64,000 nucleotides of DNA. It comes from Sphaerochaeta associata. Lineage in GTDB: Bacteria > Spirochaetota > Spirochaetia > Sphaerochaetales > Sphaerochaetaceae. Positions within the stretch are counted from its first letter, which is position 1; each line of letters opens with the position of its first letter. This document shows positions 28,701 through 35,861 of this stretch, in pieces. Where the stretch lies: assembly GCF_022869165.1 (NCBI RefSeq), contig NZ_CP094929.1, forward strand, positions 868,001 through 932,000, in the 5' to 3' direction. The notes under the pieces were generated by a model, which worked only from the letters and a program-made list of their open reading frames with translations, did no database searches and had not been told where the DNA came from. The translations under genes and the position numbers were made by a program.

Positions 28701-28808
28701 TCGTCCCATAAGCGTCAAACCTGCTGCTTTTCTTGGACAAGAGCTGTTGTTTCCTAATCTTCCTTACGTCTACAGACTGTTTTGCATTTTATATACATTT
28801 GAAAAAAA

Positions 28809-28869
28809 CCAGGTGTAACCCCCACCATAAAAAGAGGTGATTTGTGGCTACAGCGGGGGGTGCACCTGG
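28809..28869 (-). terminator. Displaced copy of the radC downstream hairpin
   Basis: CCAGGTGTAACCCCC pairs with GGGGGGTGCACCTGG with two mismatches. The element matches the hairpin after intact radC (30613-30679) in position and arm sequence. On the minus strand a T-rich run (28802-28808) follows, so it may still terminate abiE transcription. Confidence 0.7.
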
Positions 28870-28884
28870 ATAATTGTCTTTCTC

Positions 28885-29013
28885 TTAGAACAAATTACCT
28901 TCCAGCATGGAAAGAAAGCCCTCCTCCCCGAAGATCAGATGGTCCAATATCTTGATGCCCAGAATATCGCCTGCCTGCATGTGGAGTTGCTCGCTGGTAC
29001 TCAATGGCTTGGC
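28885..29013 (-). pseudogene. Displaced 3-prime end of radC
   Basis: The frame encodes MQAGDILGIKILDHLIFG then EEGFLSMLEGNLF and a stop, matching the last 30 or so residues of the intact RadC at 30696-31379. DNA identity is around 90 percent over about 100 bases. Upstream it diverges (PLSTSEQLH instead of PSMEDKDVTRRLR) and breaks off just before the abiEii stop at 29017. It looks like the original gene end pushed away by insertion of the AbiE segment. Confidence 0.8.
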
Positions 29014-29016
29014 TAG

Positions 29017-29841
29017 TCAGGAAGGCAGCGGCCAAAGCAGGCTGTGAAGTATTCCGATAATCGCTTCATAAGTAATATTTTGGGCATAGGGGAATTTACT
29101 ATGATATTTTCTCCATCTTTCACGCAGATCTGGGCTTTCGGAAATGTTGTTGAATATTCCCTCTGTATTGGCCAGGGTAGCTTTGCTTTCTCGGTGAGTA
29201 GCCGTAGCAGATAGAGCTTCCCAAAATTGTGCTTTGTCATACTTTTGTGTGGTGCCCAATATATACATGTCATAATAATCTCTCGGACGCGTGCTGAAAA
29301 TACCGCGACTTAGAATAGTCTCAACTTTCTCTGCCATAACCGTCTCTATGTTATAACCCCAAATACTGATACGGACAGATTCATCAAACATTCCACTGAA
29401 TTCATAATGCACGGCGGAAGGTGTCAGGGCATCTCCGGTAGAGATGTCGATTGAAAGAGGTGTTGTGATTGTGTCGTATCTTGCATCGATTCGAACACAA
29501 AAACCGCCGTAGCGGTCATCCTTGCGGATAGATGTTACGGAAACAATAGAAAAAGTGACTTCATCATCCAAATCCACACTGCAGATGCTTTGGATGGTAT
29601 GCATTATTTGATCTTCTGCGAAGGGCAAATTACGGAGTGTTGTGTCCAAATCCATGGTTGAGCGGATATCCAAGCCCACAATGGTTGCAATAAGCATTCC
29701 TCCCTTGATTACAAATTTGTCTTTGAACTCAGAGTTGGATAAACGTTCCAAGAATCGTTCGAACATGTAGTTCTGCAAGACAACTTGTGCTGCAATACCA
29801 TGTTCCTTCGCATAGTTGTTGATTCTGGCCTTCAGGCTCAT
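29017..29841 (-). CDS. abiEii: AbiEii-type nucleotidyltransferase toxin (274 aa)
   Basis: Toxin of a type IV AbiE toxin-antitoxin/abortive-infection system, a nucleotidyltransferase-fold protein. Visible motifs are FVIKGGMLIA (motif I, about residues 43-52), STMDLDTTL with the paired catalytic Asp residues (about 61-69), the conserved Lys in AEKVETILSRG, and RPRDYYDMYIL. These match the family well. It follows abiEi by 11 bases in the same operon. The system stops phage spread or stabilises a mobile segment; the molecular target of this member is not known. Confidence 0.92.
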   Translation of the reverse strand: MSLKARINNYAKEHGIAAQVVLQNYMFERFLERLSNSEFKDKFVIKGGMLIATIVGLDIRSTMDLDTTLRNLPFAEDQIMHTIQSICSVDLDDEVTFSIVSVTSIRKDDRYGGFCVRIDARYDTITTPLSIDISTGDALTPSAVHYEFSGMFDESVRISIWGYNIETVMAEKVETILSRGIFSTRPRDYYDMYILGTTQKYDKAQFWEALSATATHRESKATLANTEGIFNNISESPDLRERWRKYHSKFPYAQNITYEAIIGILHSLLWPLPS

Positions 29842-29852
29842 GGATGAAGAGT

Positions 29853-30446
29853 TCAGAGTAATACCTCCATATATTGCTTTAGTGTTTTATCAACCCGTAG
29901 ACTCTTTGCATACTCTGCAAGAAGGTTTAAGTTTTTGCTCTTGGACGCAGCATAGTTTTTTACCGAACTAATTACCGTTTCCTCATCACATCGGCTCCGG
30001 CTGCGTAGTAAATCACATATAGTGCGTTCCATATTGTAGCACCGTACCGTATTACCGAACGTTGTCTTTCTTAAGACCATTCCAAGAGTATGCAGTTCCG
30101 GCTTGATATAAAAACACGTGCAAGAATTCTTGAGCGAGGCAGGTAGCACTGAATCACTTGGGATGGTGACGATATGACGGAACGGTGTGCGCTCTGATTG
30201 TCCGTTTAAAAAGAGTGCAGAGTCATGGGAGAAAATAATTTTTGACGAGCGAAGCATGAGGGCATGCATATCGTCATGCAACTTACCAGGAAGCGTGTAG
30301 ATGCCAGGGCCTCTTCTTTCCAAAAGGCCGGCATGAACATATTTCGTAAGCAGTGTTTTTGAAAATCCTAGCTGCAACACTTGTGATGTGGTAATCACAT
30401 TGTTGTTTTTCTTGATTTCATCGTGTATTCGGTGATTGATTCCCAT
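29853..30446 (-). CDS. abiEi: AbiEi-type antitoxin (197 aa)
   Basis: Antitoxin and autorepressor of the AbiE pair. The N-terminal winged helix (residues 1-60) has NNVITTSQVLQLGFSKTLL and YVHAGLLERRGPGIYTLP, as in AbiEi family proteins. The C-terminal domain includes CYNMERTICDLLRSRSR and VISSVKNYA, the usual antitoxin region. The ATG at 30446 is preceded by AAGGAGGGTTCC. A 9-bp inverted repeat with an AT-rich promoter region lies just upstream, as expected for an autorepressor. Confidence 0.92.
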   Translation of the reverse strand: MGINHRIHDEIKKNNNVITTSQVLQLGFSKTLLTKYVHAGLLERRGPGIYTLPGKLHDDMHALMLRSSKIIFSHDSALFLNGQSERTPFRHIVTIPSDSVLPASLKNSCTCFYIKPELHTLGMVLRKTTFGNTVRCYNMERTICDLLRSRSRCDEETVISSVKNYAASKSKNLNLLAEYAKSLRVDKTLKQYMEVLL

Positions 30447-30466
30447 GGTTGGAACCCTCCTTGGTG

Positions 30467-30516
30467 AGTTTACTTATGTATAGATATTATGCTCTATATC
30501 AATATAAAAGTAAACT
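30467..30516. promoter_or_regulatory. Probable abiE promoter and AbiEi operator
   Basis: AGTTTACTT (30467-30475) and AAGTAAACT (30508-30516) are a perfect 9-bp inverted repeat separated by 32 bases. Between them, on the minus strand, lie TTGATA and a TATACA-like -10 about 16 bases apart. AbiEi antitoxins are known to bind inverted repeats around their promoter. Confidence 0.65.
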
Positions 30517-30612
30517 TTATCGGTACTAGGAAACTTCCCGGTAAATGTAATCCTCTTCTTTGTTTGTTATCATGCTGGTATTTGGTTCTTTTTCTAAAGT
30601 CCCAGCAAGAAA

Positions 30613-30679
30613 ACCAGGTGCAACCCAAAACCAGTAGAGAAGATTTGGTTTTATGGCCACAGTGGGAGTTGCACCTGGT
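30613..30679 (-). terminator. Hairpin/terminator downstream of radC
   Basis: ACCAGGTGCAAC and GTTGCACCTGGT form a perfect 12-bp stem enclosing a smaller stem (AAAACCA/TGGTTTT). On the minus strand TTTTCTT follows. It ends radC transcription before the abiE promoter. Confidence 0.85.
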
Positions 30680-30695
30680 AAAAAGCTTTTCCTTG

Positions 30696-31379
30696 TTAGA
30701 ACAAATTACCCTCCAGCATGGAAAGAAAGCCCTCCTCTCCAAAGATCAAGTGGTCCAATATCTTGATGCCAAGGATGTCTCCTGCCTGTCTGAGCCTTCT
30801 TGTTACATCCTTGTCCTCCATGCTCGGCTCGAGATTGCCGCTGGGATGGTTGTGGGCAACCACGATTGCCGTTGCTCGTTGACGGACTGCTTCGGTAAAG
30901 ACTTCTCTTGGATGAACCAACGTTCTATTAACCAACCCAACCGAACACACATTGACCGAAAGAACCTCATGCGCCCCATTAAGGCAGATGCTTAAAAAGT
31001 GCTCCTGCATCCTGGAAGCGTAGTGCTGAACAAGTGGGTAGATTTCAGACGGAGTGGAGATCTGACGCCGCTTGGGAGGCAGTCGTCTTCTTCCCAACTC
31101 CAAGGCAGCCCCTATCAACGTGGCTTTCGCAGTACCGAGACCTGAGATGTTCATCAGCTCGTCATTGGTGACTACCGCTTTTTTATCGAGCAACTCCATC
31201 AGGTCCTTGGCGATGGCGTTCACCGACCGTTCCTTGTTACCGCTTCCAATAAGAATAGCCAACAGTTCCTGGTCGCATAGGGCTTCCGCTCCGCGCAGGA
31301 TCATCCGCTCCCGAGGCCTGTCGCACACCGCCATTTCCTTGATTCTCTGTTCAGTAGGTTGAGTAATAAAGTATTTCAT
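30696..31379 (-). CDS. radC: RadC-family protein (JAB/MPN domain, 227 aa)
   Basis: RadC proteins have an N-terminal helix-hairpin-helix part (LLAILIGSGNKERSVNAIAK, SGLGTAKATLIGAALELG) and a C-terminal JAB metalloprotease-like domain with the metal motif HNHPSGNLEPS. All are present and the length is normal. Despite the name, a role in recombination repair is doubtful; many copies sit on mobile or defence regions. I chose ATG 31379 over an in-frame GTG at 31385 because of TTAGGTG at good spacing. The 3-prime end is repeated at 28885-29013. Confidence 0.93.
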   Translation of the reverse strand: MKYFITQPTEQRIKEMAVCDRPRERMILRGAEALCDQELLAILIGSGNKERSVNAIAKDLMELLDKKAVVTNDELMNISGLGTAKATLIGAALELGRRRLPPKRRQISTPSEIYPLVQHYASRMQEHFLSICLNGAHEVLSVNVCSVGLVNRTLVHPREVFTEAVRQRATAIVVAHNHPSGNLEPSMEDKDVTRRLRQAGDILGIKILDHLIFGEEGFLSMLEGNLF

Positions 31380-31448
31380 ACACACCTAAGGCAAAGAAGG
31401 TGTCGTTTTGCTTGAGTCCTTTCCGAAGATTGTGGTACAAATGCATAT

Positions 31449-31892
31449 ATGCAACAAACGTATCGCATCGGAGAACTGGCAAGAAAGTGCAACGTGACCG
31501 TTCGTACCATCAGGTACTACGAGTCACTCGGCCTCTTGAAGACCAACCATCGCAGTGATGGGGGGCAGCGTTACTATACCGATGCCGATGTTGTGTACCT
31601 GAATCGAATCGCCGAGCTCAAGGAACTCGACTTCTCCCTCAGCGAAATCAGGACCATCATCCTGATGGGTGGTGAAGACACAACCGGACAGAAGCGAAGA
31701 AACGAGTTGCTTCGCCAGTATCGCAGCAAGCTCAGCGAAGCAATGGAGCGACAGGCGGCCATCGAGCGGCGTGTGGCAGACCTGTCCTGGCACATCCAGC
31801 AACTGGAAACCAACGACGACTTCCAGCAGTGCCCCGGCTTGATGTGCAAAAATTGTACCTTCAAGGACCGTTGCCGGTTCAGGGAGCTCTAG
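31449..31892 (+). CDS. MerR-family transcriptional regulator with Cys-rich tail (147 aa)
   Basis: The N-terminal winged helix is typical MerR: YRIGELARKCNVTVRTIRYY, then ESLGLLKTNHRSDGGQRYYT. A dimerisation coiled coil follows (about 75-120). The end carries QCPGLMCKNCTFKDRCRF, four Cys in a C-x4-C-x2-C-x5-C spacing that could bind a metal ion or an Fe-S cluster, as in SoxR-like members but with different spacing. The effector is unknown. It is divergent from radC and overlaps the convergent sugar isomerase gene by 14 bases. Confidence 0.88.
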   Translation: MQQTYRIGELARKCNVTVRTIRYYESLGLLKTNHRSDGGQRYYTDADVVYLNRIAELKELDFSLSEIRTIILMGGEDTTGQKRRNELLRQYRSKLSEAMERQAAIERRVADLSWHIQQLETNDDFQQCPGLMCKNCTFKDRCRFREL

Positions 31893-32685
31893 ACAGCAAG
31901 TACTCTCCTACAATCCGGGCCTGCCTGATGGCTTGGCGTTTCAATTCCAAGGGAAGGTGCTGGTTGAAGAACATGCACTCATAGGTCAGATCACCGGTGT
32001 ACTTGATCTCATGCAATGCCTTGATCACAGCATCCCAATCGATGGTTCCGTAGAAGGGCAGCAGATGCTCGTCCTCCTTGCCCTTATTATCGGCAATATG
32101 GGTGGCCACCAAGTACCTTCCCATTTGACGGATGTCGTCGGCAAGGTCATGACCCCGCTGGTGGGCATGCCCTGTGTCGTAGCAGATGCCGACAGAGCGG
32201 GAGTTGAAAGATCCCACCAGCTGTACAAGCTGTTGGACTTGGGTCATCTCATCATCGGCGTTCAAGTTCTCGAACGCAAGGATGACGTTCTTTTGCTCGG
32301 CTTCATCTACGTATTTCTTATAAGCTCTATCATTTTCTTCGACTCCCCCTTTGGTGGGGTGAACTACCAGAATGGGAATACCCAAATACTGGCAGATGTC
32401 CAGCGAACGAGTGAGCAACTCATCAAGTATATGACCGTCGGGTGAATAGGGTGCATGGGCTTGGTTGAAAACCAGGGCATGCTGGCCCTTCAGGTCCTTC
32501 AACTTGCCTGCATACTGTTTCCACTCTTTGCCGGCCAGGCTTGCCTGGGGATTGAGCATTTCGCAAAGATTCAGGTCCAGCACCTTGAAGTCCTCCTTGG
32601 CATAGAGGCCAAGGAGGTGGACCATCTCAATTTTGCTTCCATCGCGATTGAAGCTGATAAGGTTGGTACTGGTTGCTATTCTCAC
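31879..32685 (-). CDS. Sugar-phosphate isomerase/epimerase-like TIM barrel (268 aa)
   Basis: This belongs to the xylose-isomerase-like (AP endonuclease 2) superfamily. Typical metal-site segments are FENLNADDE (Glu after the strand), GICYDTGHAH (Asp and His), VATHIADNKG and GDLTYECMFF (last Glu). The GTG start shares its first base with the stop of the upstream binding-protein gene, so it is the last gene of the ABC transporter operon. It probably converts the imported sugar or polyol derivative. The exact reaction is unknown. Confidence 0.85.
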   Translation of the reverse strand: MRIATSTNLISFNRDGSKIEMVHLLGLYAKEDFKVLDLNLCEMLNPQASLAGKEWKQYAGKLKDLKGQHALVFNQAHAPYSPDGHILDELLTRSLDICQYLGIPILVVHPTKGGVEENDRAYKKYVDEAEQKNVILAFENLNADDEMTQVQQLVQLVGSFNSRSVGICYDTGHAHQRGHDLADDIRQMGRYLVATHIADNKGKEDEHLLPFYGTIDWDAVIKALHEIKYTGDLTYECMFFNQHLPLELKRQAIRQARIVGEYLLSRAP

Positions 32686-34025
32686 TACTGCTGCATCCTT
32701 AGAAATTCGGCGAAGTAGCTGTTGATCTCAGCTTCCAGCTCCCTGCTGGTCTGCTCGGGACTCTTGTTTTCGGTAAGCATCTTGAGGATGCCGCTCTGGA
32801 AGGCGTAGTAGATCTGATACGCACTGGGGACCCAAATACCCTGCAGCTTCGGATTGCTGTCCAATAACTGCTTGATCGCAACTCCATAGTGCTGATTTGC
32901 CTTCAAGTGCGCCTCAAATTCTGGTAGGGAGTAGGTGTCACGGTTCACAGGGAAGTACCCGGTTGCGATGTGCCACGTATACTGCTGCTGTGCACTGGTA
33001 GCAAACTTGACGAACTCCCAGGCCGCCTTCTCATTGCCAGAACCGTTGTTCAAGGCGTAGATGGCACCACCGCCTACATTGACGCCGCCGGTTGCCCTTT
33101 CATCGACCATCGGAAAGGGAGCAACCCCGATCTCAAATCTGTCGCCTACCATGGAGTGGATGGTGGTCAGGTTGCTGGTCGAGGCTACGATCATGGCAAC
33201 CCTCCCGCTGGCAAATGCTCCATTGAGGTCGCTGGTCAGGTTCTCCAAGGCCCCTGTTGCATATAAAGCCTTCCATTTTGTCAGGAAGTTGACCATCGTC
33301 CCGTTCTCGTGGAACAACACCTTGGTGGGATTGCCTGTATGACCGTTCTCAAAGTCGGTCAGATAGGAGAGTCCATTCTGCTGGCCAAGCCATACCATCA
33401 ACTCATAGGTGGTCGGCACATTGGCAAAACCATAACGCGTTACCTTTCCCTTCTCATCAGTTACCTTGAGCTTGCTGGCAACACTGGCAAGGTCGTCGAG
33501 GGTACGGGGAGCTGTAGTGATTCCCGCTTCATCGAAGGCGGTCTTGTTGTAGTAGAGCAGGATGGTTGAGCTGTTGAAGGGCATGGCGATCATCTTTTGC
33601 TTGTACGTGATCGAGAGTCGTGCCGCTTCCATGATCTGAGAAAGGTCAAAGCCGTCCGCCTTTGCCAAATCCTCCATGGCGATAAGGTTGGGAGTATCAC
33701 GGATATCAAGGACGGCAGCACCATCGAGCTGGACCAGATCGGGCAGGTCCCTGGTCGAGGAAGACTGCCAGATTGCTTTTGCCTTGGTCAGTACATCGTT
33801 GGCCTTTCCTTGGTAGACAGCCTGGACTTGGATATTCTTCTCTTTACCCACCGTGTTGTTGAATTCAGCTACGAGGGCTTCTGCGGCTTTGCCGGCAAGG
33901 CCGCTGTTTGGATGCCACCAGGTGATGGTGGTTATTGCATCAGGTTGGTTCTCTACCTGACCGAGGGCAACGAGGCTTTGGGTGGCCAAGAGGACTAGTA
34001 GCACATAGATGAACATTCGTTTCAT
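32685..34025 (-). CDS. Sugar ABC transporter substrate-binding protein (446 aa)
   Basis: An extracellular solute-binding protein (family 1, UgpB/maltose-binding type). I chose ATG 34025 because it opens the signal peptide MKRMFIYVLLVLLATQSLVA with GGAGATAACC before it; the frame runs further upstream only through the permease gene. The mature protein starts TTITWWHPNSGLAGKAAEAL, like UgpB-type proteins (FWHSM.G), and contains TGGVNVGGGAIYALNNG. Ligands could be glycerol phosphates, phosphodiesters or oligosaccharides. It is preceded by two permease genes in one operon. Confidence 0.88.
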   Translation of the reverse strand: MKRMFIYVLLVLLATQSLVALGQVENQPDAITTITWWHPNSGLAGKAAEALVAEFNNTVGKEKNIQVQAVYQGKANDVLTKAKAIWQSSSTRDLPDLVQLDGAAVLDIRDTPNLIAMEDLAKADGFDLSQIMEAARLSITYKQKMIAMPFNSSTILLYYNKTAFDEAGITTAPRTLDDLASVASKLKVTDEKGKVTRYGFANVPTTYELMVWLGQQNGLSYLTDFENGHTGNPTKVLFHENGTMVNFLTKWKALYATGALENLTSDLNGAFASGRVAMIVASTSNLTTIHSMVGDRFEIGVAPFPMVDERATGGVNVGGGAIYALNNGSGNEKAAWEFVKFATSAQQQYTWHIATGYFPVNRDTYSLPEFEAHLKANQHYGVAIKQLLDSNPKLQGIWVPSAYQIYYAFQSGILKMLTENKSPEQTSRELEAEINSYFAEFLRMQQ

Positions 34026-34027
34026 GG

Positions 34028-34834
34028 TTATCTCCCTGCAAAGCGTGTACTCACGCTGGATTGAATTGGTTTGTGCATCGCAACAAAGGCGATGAGAATC
34101 GGGGTGATCAACAAGGTGATGGCGGCAAACTGCGGACCATAGTCGAGGTTTTCGGAGAACCCGAGCATCGTAAGTCCCACCTGGACGGTTCTCATGCTCT
34201 CCTTGTTGGTGACCAGCAAGGGCCACAGGTAGTCATTGAAAATGGTGCTGAAGCTGTGGATCGACAAGGTGATCACTACAGCCTTGCTGATGGGAATCAG
34301 GAGGGTGGTAAGAAACCGCAGGTCGCCGCAACCTTCGATGACAGCCGCCTCGCGGTATTCGCTGCTTACCGTTTTAAAGTACTGGCGCAACATGAAAATA
34401 TGAGTCGGAGCAAGCAGCGTGGTGCTGATGATCCCCAGGTATGTGTCGGTAAGCCTGAGCGATCGTATGGTCGAATAATTGGCTAAAAGGAGGGCATCGG
34501 AGGGCAGGAGCATGGTTGCTACTATGAGGACGAACAAGGCATCCCTTCCTTTGAAGGTGAAGAAGGAGAACGTATAGGCGGCAAGGATGCTCACTGCCAT
34601 TCGTAGGACGGTGCCAAGTGAAGCTGTGACCAACGAATTGGCTAAAAACTGCTCCAGATTGGACTCGCTGAAGGCCCGCTGATAGTTCTCCAGGTTCGGT
34701 ACTGAAGGCAGGAGCCTTGCAGGAATGCTGGTAAAATCGGCATAGGTGAAGAATGAGGCGCTGATGGAGTAGAAAATGGGGAATACGACTATCAGCGAAA
34801 GCAAGGTGGCCACGAGGGCTGTAAGTTTTTTCAT
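34028..34834 (-). CDS. Sugar ABC transporter permease, UgpE/MalG-like (268 aa)
   Basis: Inner-membrane permease with six hydrophobic segments. The EAA loop that contacts the ATPase reads EYREAAVIEGCGDLRFLTTL, close to the consensus EAAxxDGAxxxxxFxxI. Its start overlaps the previous permease stop by four bases (ATGA) and the binding-protein gene follows two bases after its stop. No ATPase gene lies in the operon. Confidence 0.92.
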   Translation of the reverse strand: MKKLTALVATLLSLIVVFPIFYSISASFFTYADFTSIPARLLPSVPNLENYQRAFSESNLEQFLANSLVTASLGTVLRMAVSILAAYTFSFFTFKGRDALFVLIVATMLLPSDALLLANYSTIRSLRLTDTYLGIISTTLLAPTHIFMLRQYFKTVSSEYREAAVIEGCGDLRFLTTLLIPISKAVVITLSIHSFSTIFNDYLWPLLVTNKESMRTVQVGLTMLGFSENLDYGPQFAAITLLITPILIAFVAMHKPIQSSVSTRFAGR

Positions 34835-35697
34835 TGGTAGTAGACCCTCCTTCGTTCCATATGAAGCAGCAACAACAGGGCCGAGAGGGTAAGAAGAAAT
34901 ACCACCGTAGCGATTGCCGATCCCATTGCGTAGTTGCCGCTCTTGAACCCTTCCAAATACATTTGGTAGACCAACGTCTGGGTCGAGCGGAAGGGACCAC
35001 CTTCGGTGAGAATGAGAACCGGGGAGGAAATGAGCATGGCATCCTTGATGTTTGTCATCAACACAAAGATAAACGTTGGGGCGATGAGGGGGGCTTGGAG
35101 ATAGCGAAAGATTTGGAAGCCGTTGGCTCCCTCGATTTTGGCTACTTCATGCAGCTCGGAGGGAACATTACGAAGTGCTGCATGCAGCAAGAGAAAATTA
35201 AGCCCGATATCCAGATACACCCCGGCCATCACCAGCAGGGCCATGGCTGCATGTTTGTCATTGAACCACTGAATGTCTGTTCCAAACAATTGGTTGATGA
35301 TGCCGATGGAAGGGTTGAACATCATTTTGAGAATCATCATGGAACTGGAAAGCCCGACGGCCATGGGGAGGAAGAAGAATACCTGATTGAGTGCAGCCAG
35401 TTTTCCTTTTCTGTTGGAGAGCAGCGCCGCCCCCAGGCAGATGATCAGATTGGTGGGAACAAAATAGAGGGTGAATCGCAGCGTATTTGACAAGCTTGCT
35501 TGAAAGCTTTGGCTTGCGAACAGCCTCTGATAGTTCTCAAGTCCGACGAAGGTGAGTCTTTGCCCCTGCAGGGAGACGGTATGAAGGCTGTTGAGCAAGG
35601 TAAGGATGAAGGGACGATACGCAAAGACCACCGCAAGGGCGAGCGCAGGCAGAATAAGGGCATAGGGTTTGATCAGCGAGGCGTTTCTCTTCTTCAT
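34831..35697 (-). CDS. Sugar ABC transporter permease, UgpA/MalF-like (288 aa)
   Basis: First gene of the ABC operon. Hydrophobic segments are LILPALALAVVFAYRPFIL and several more. The EAA loop reads ELHEVAKIEGANGFQIFRY. It pairs with the downstream permease to form the channel. It must borrow an ATPase encoded elsewhere, as MsmK-type shared ATPases do in other bacteria. A weak promoter (TTGCGT, 18 bases, TAGTAT, minus strand) lies just upstream. Confidence 0.92.
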   Translation of the reverse strand: MKKRNASLIKPYALILPALALAVVFAYRPFILTLLNSLHTVSLQGQRLTFVGLENYQRLFASQSFQASLSNTLRFTLYFVPTNLIICLGAALLSNRKGKLAALNQVFFFLPMAVGLSSSMMILKMMFNPSIGIINQLFGTDIQWFNDKHAAMALLVMAGVYLDIGLNFLLLHAALRNVPSELHEVAKIEGANGFQIFRYLQAPLIAPTFIFVLMTNIKDAMLISSPVLILTEGGPFRSTQTLVYQMYLEGFKSGNYAMGSAIATVVFLLTLSALLLLLHMERRRVYYQ

Positions 35698-35808
35698 TAC
35701 TTGTTTGTTCCCGTGCTGATACTACCGCCTTTGTTGACAAAAACGCAAGCAGGACAAGGACCTAATTATTGTATTTGGAAAGAAATACCTTACGTAAAGA
35801 ATGAGTGC

Positions 35809-35861
35809 GTCAGCTTTTTGGTCTCTAAAGCTGACGTCTCGTAATGGAAGGTTAGCTTTAG
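35809..35861. other. Three related arms forming alternative hairpins
   Basis: CGTCAGCTTT (35809-35818) pairs with AAAGCTGACG (35827-35836), and the overlapping CTAAAGCT (35825-35832) pairs with AGCTTTAG (35854-35861), which covers the stop codon of the barrel gene. The two hairpins are mutually exclusive. No T-run follows, so simple termination is not clear. Confidence 0.5.
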
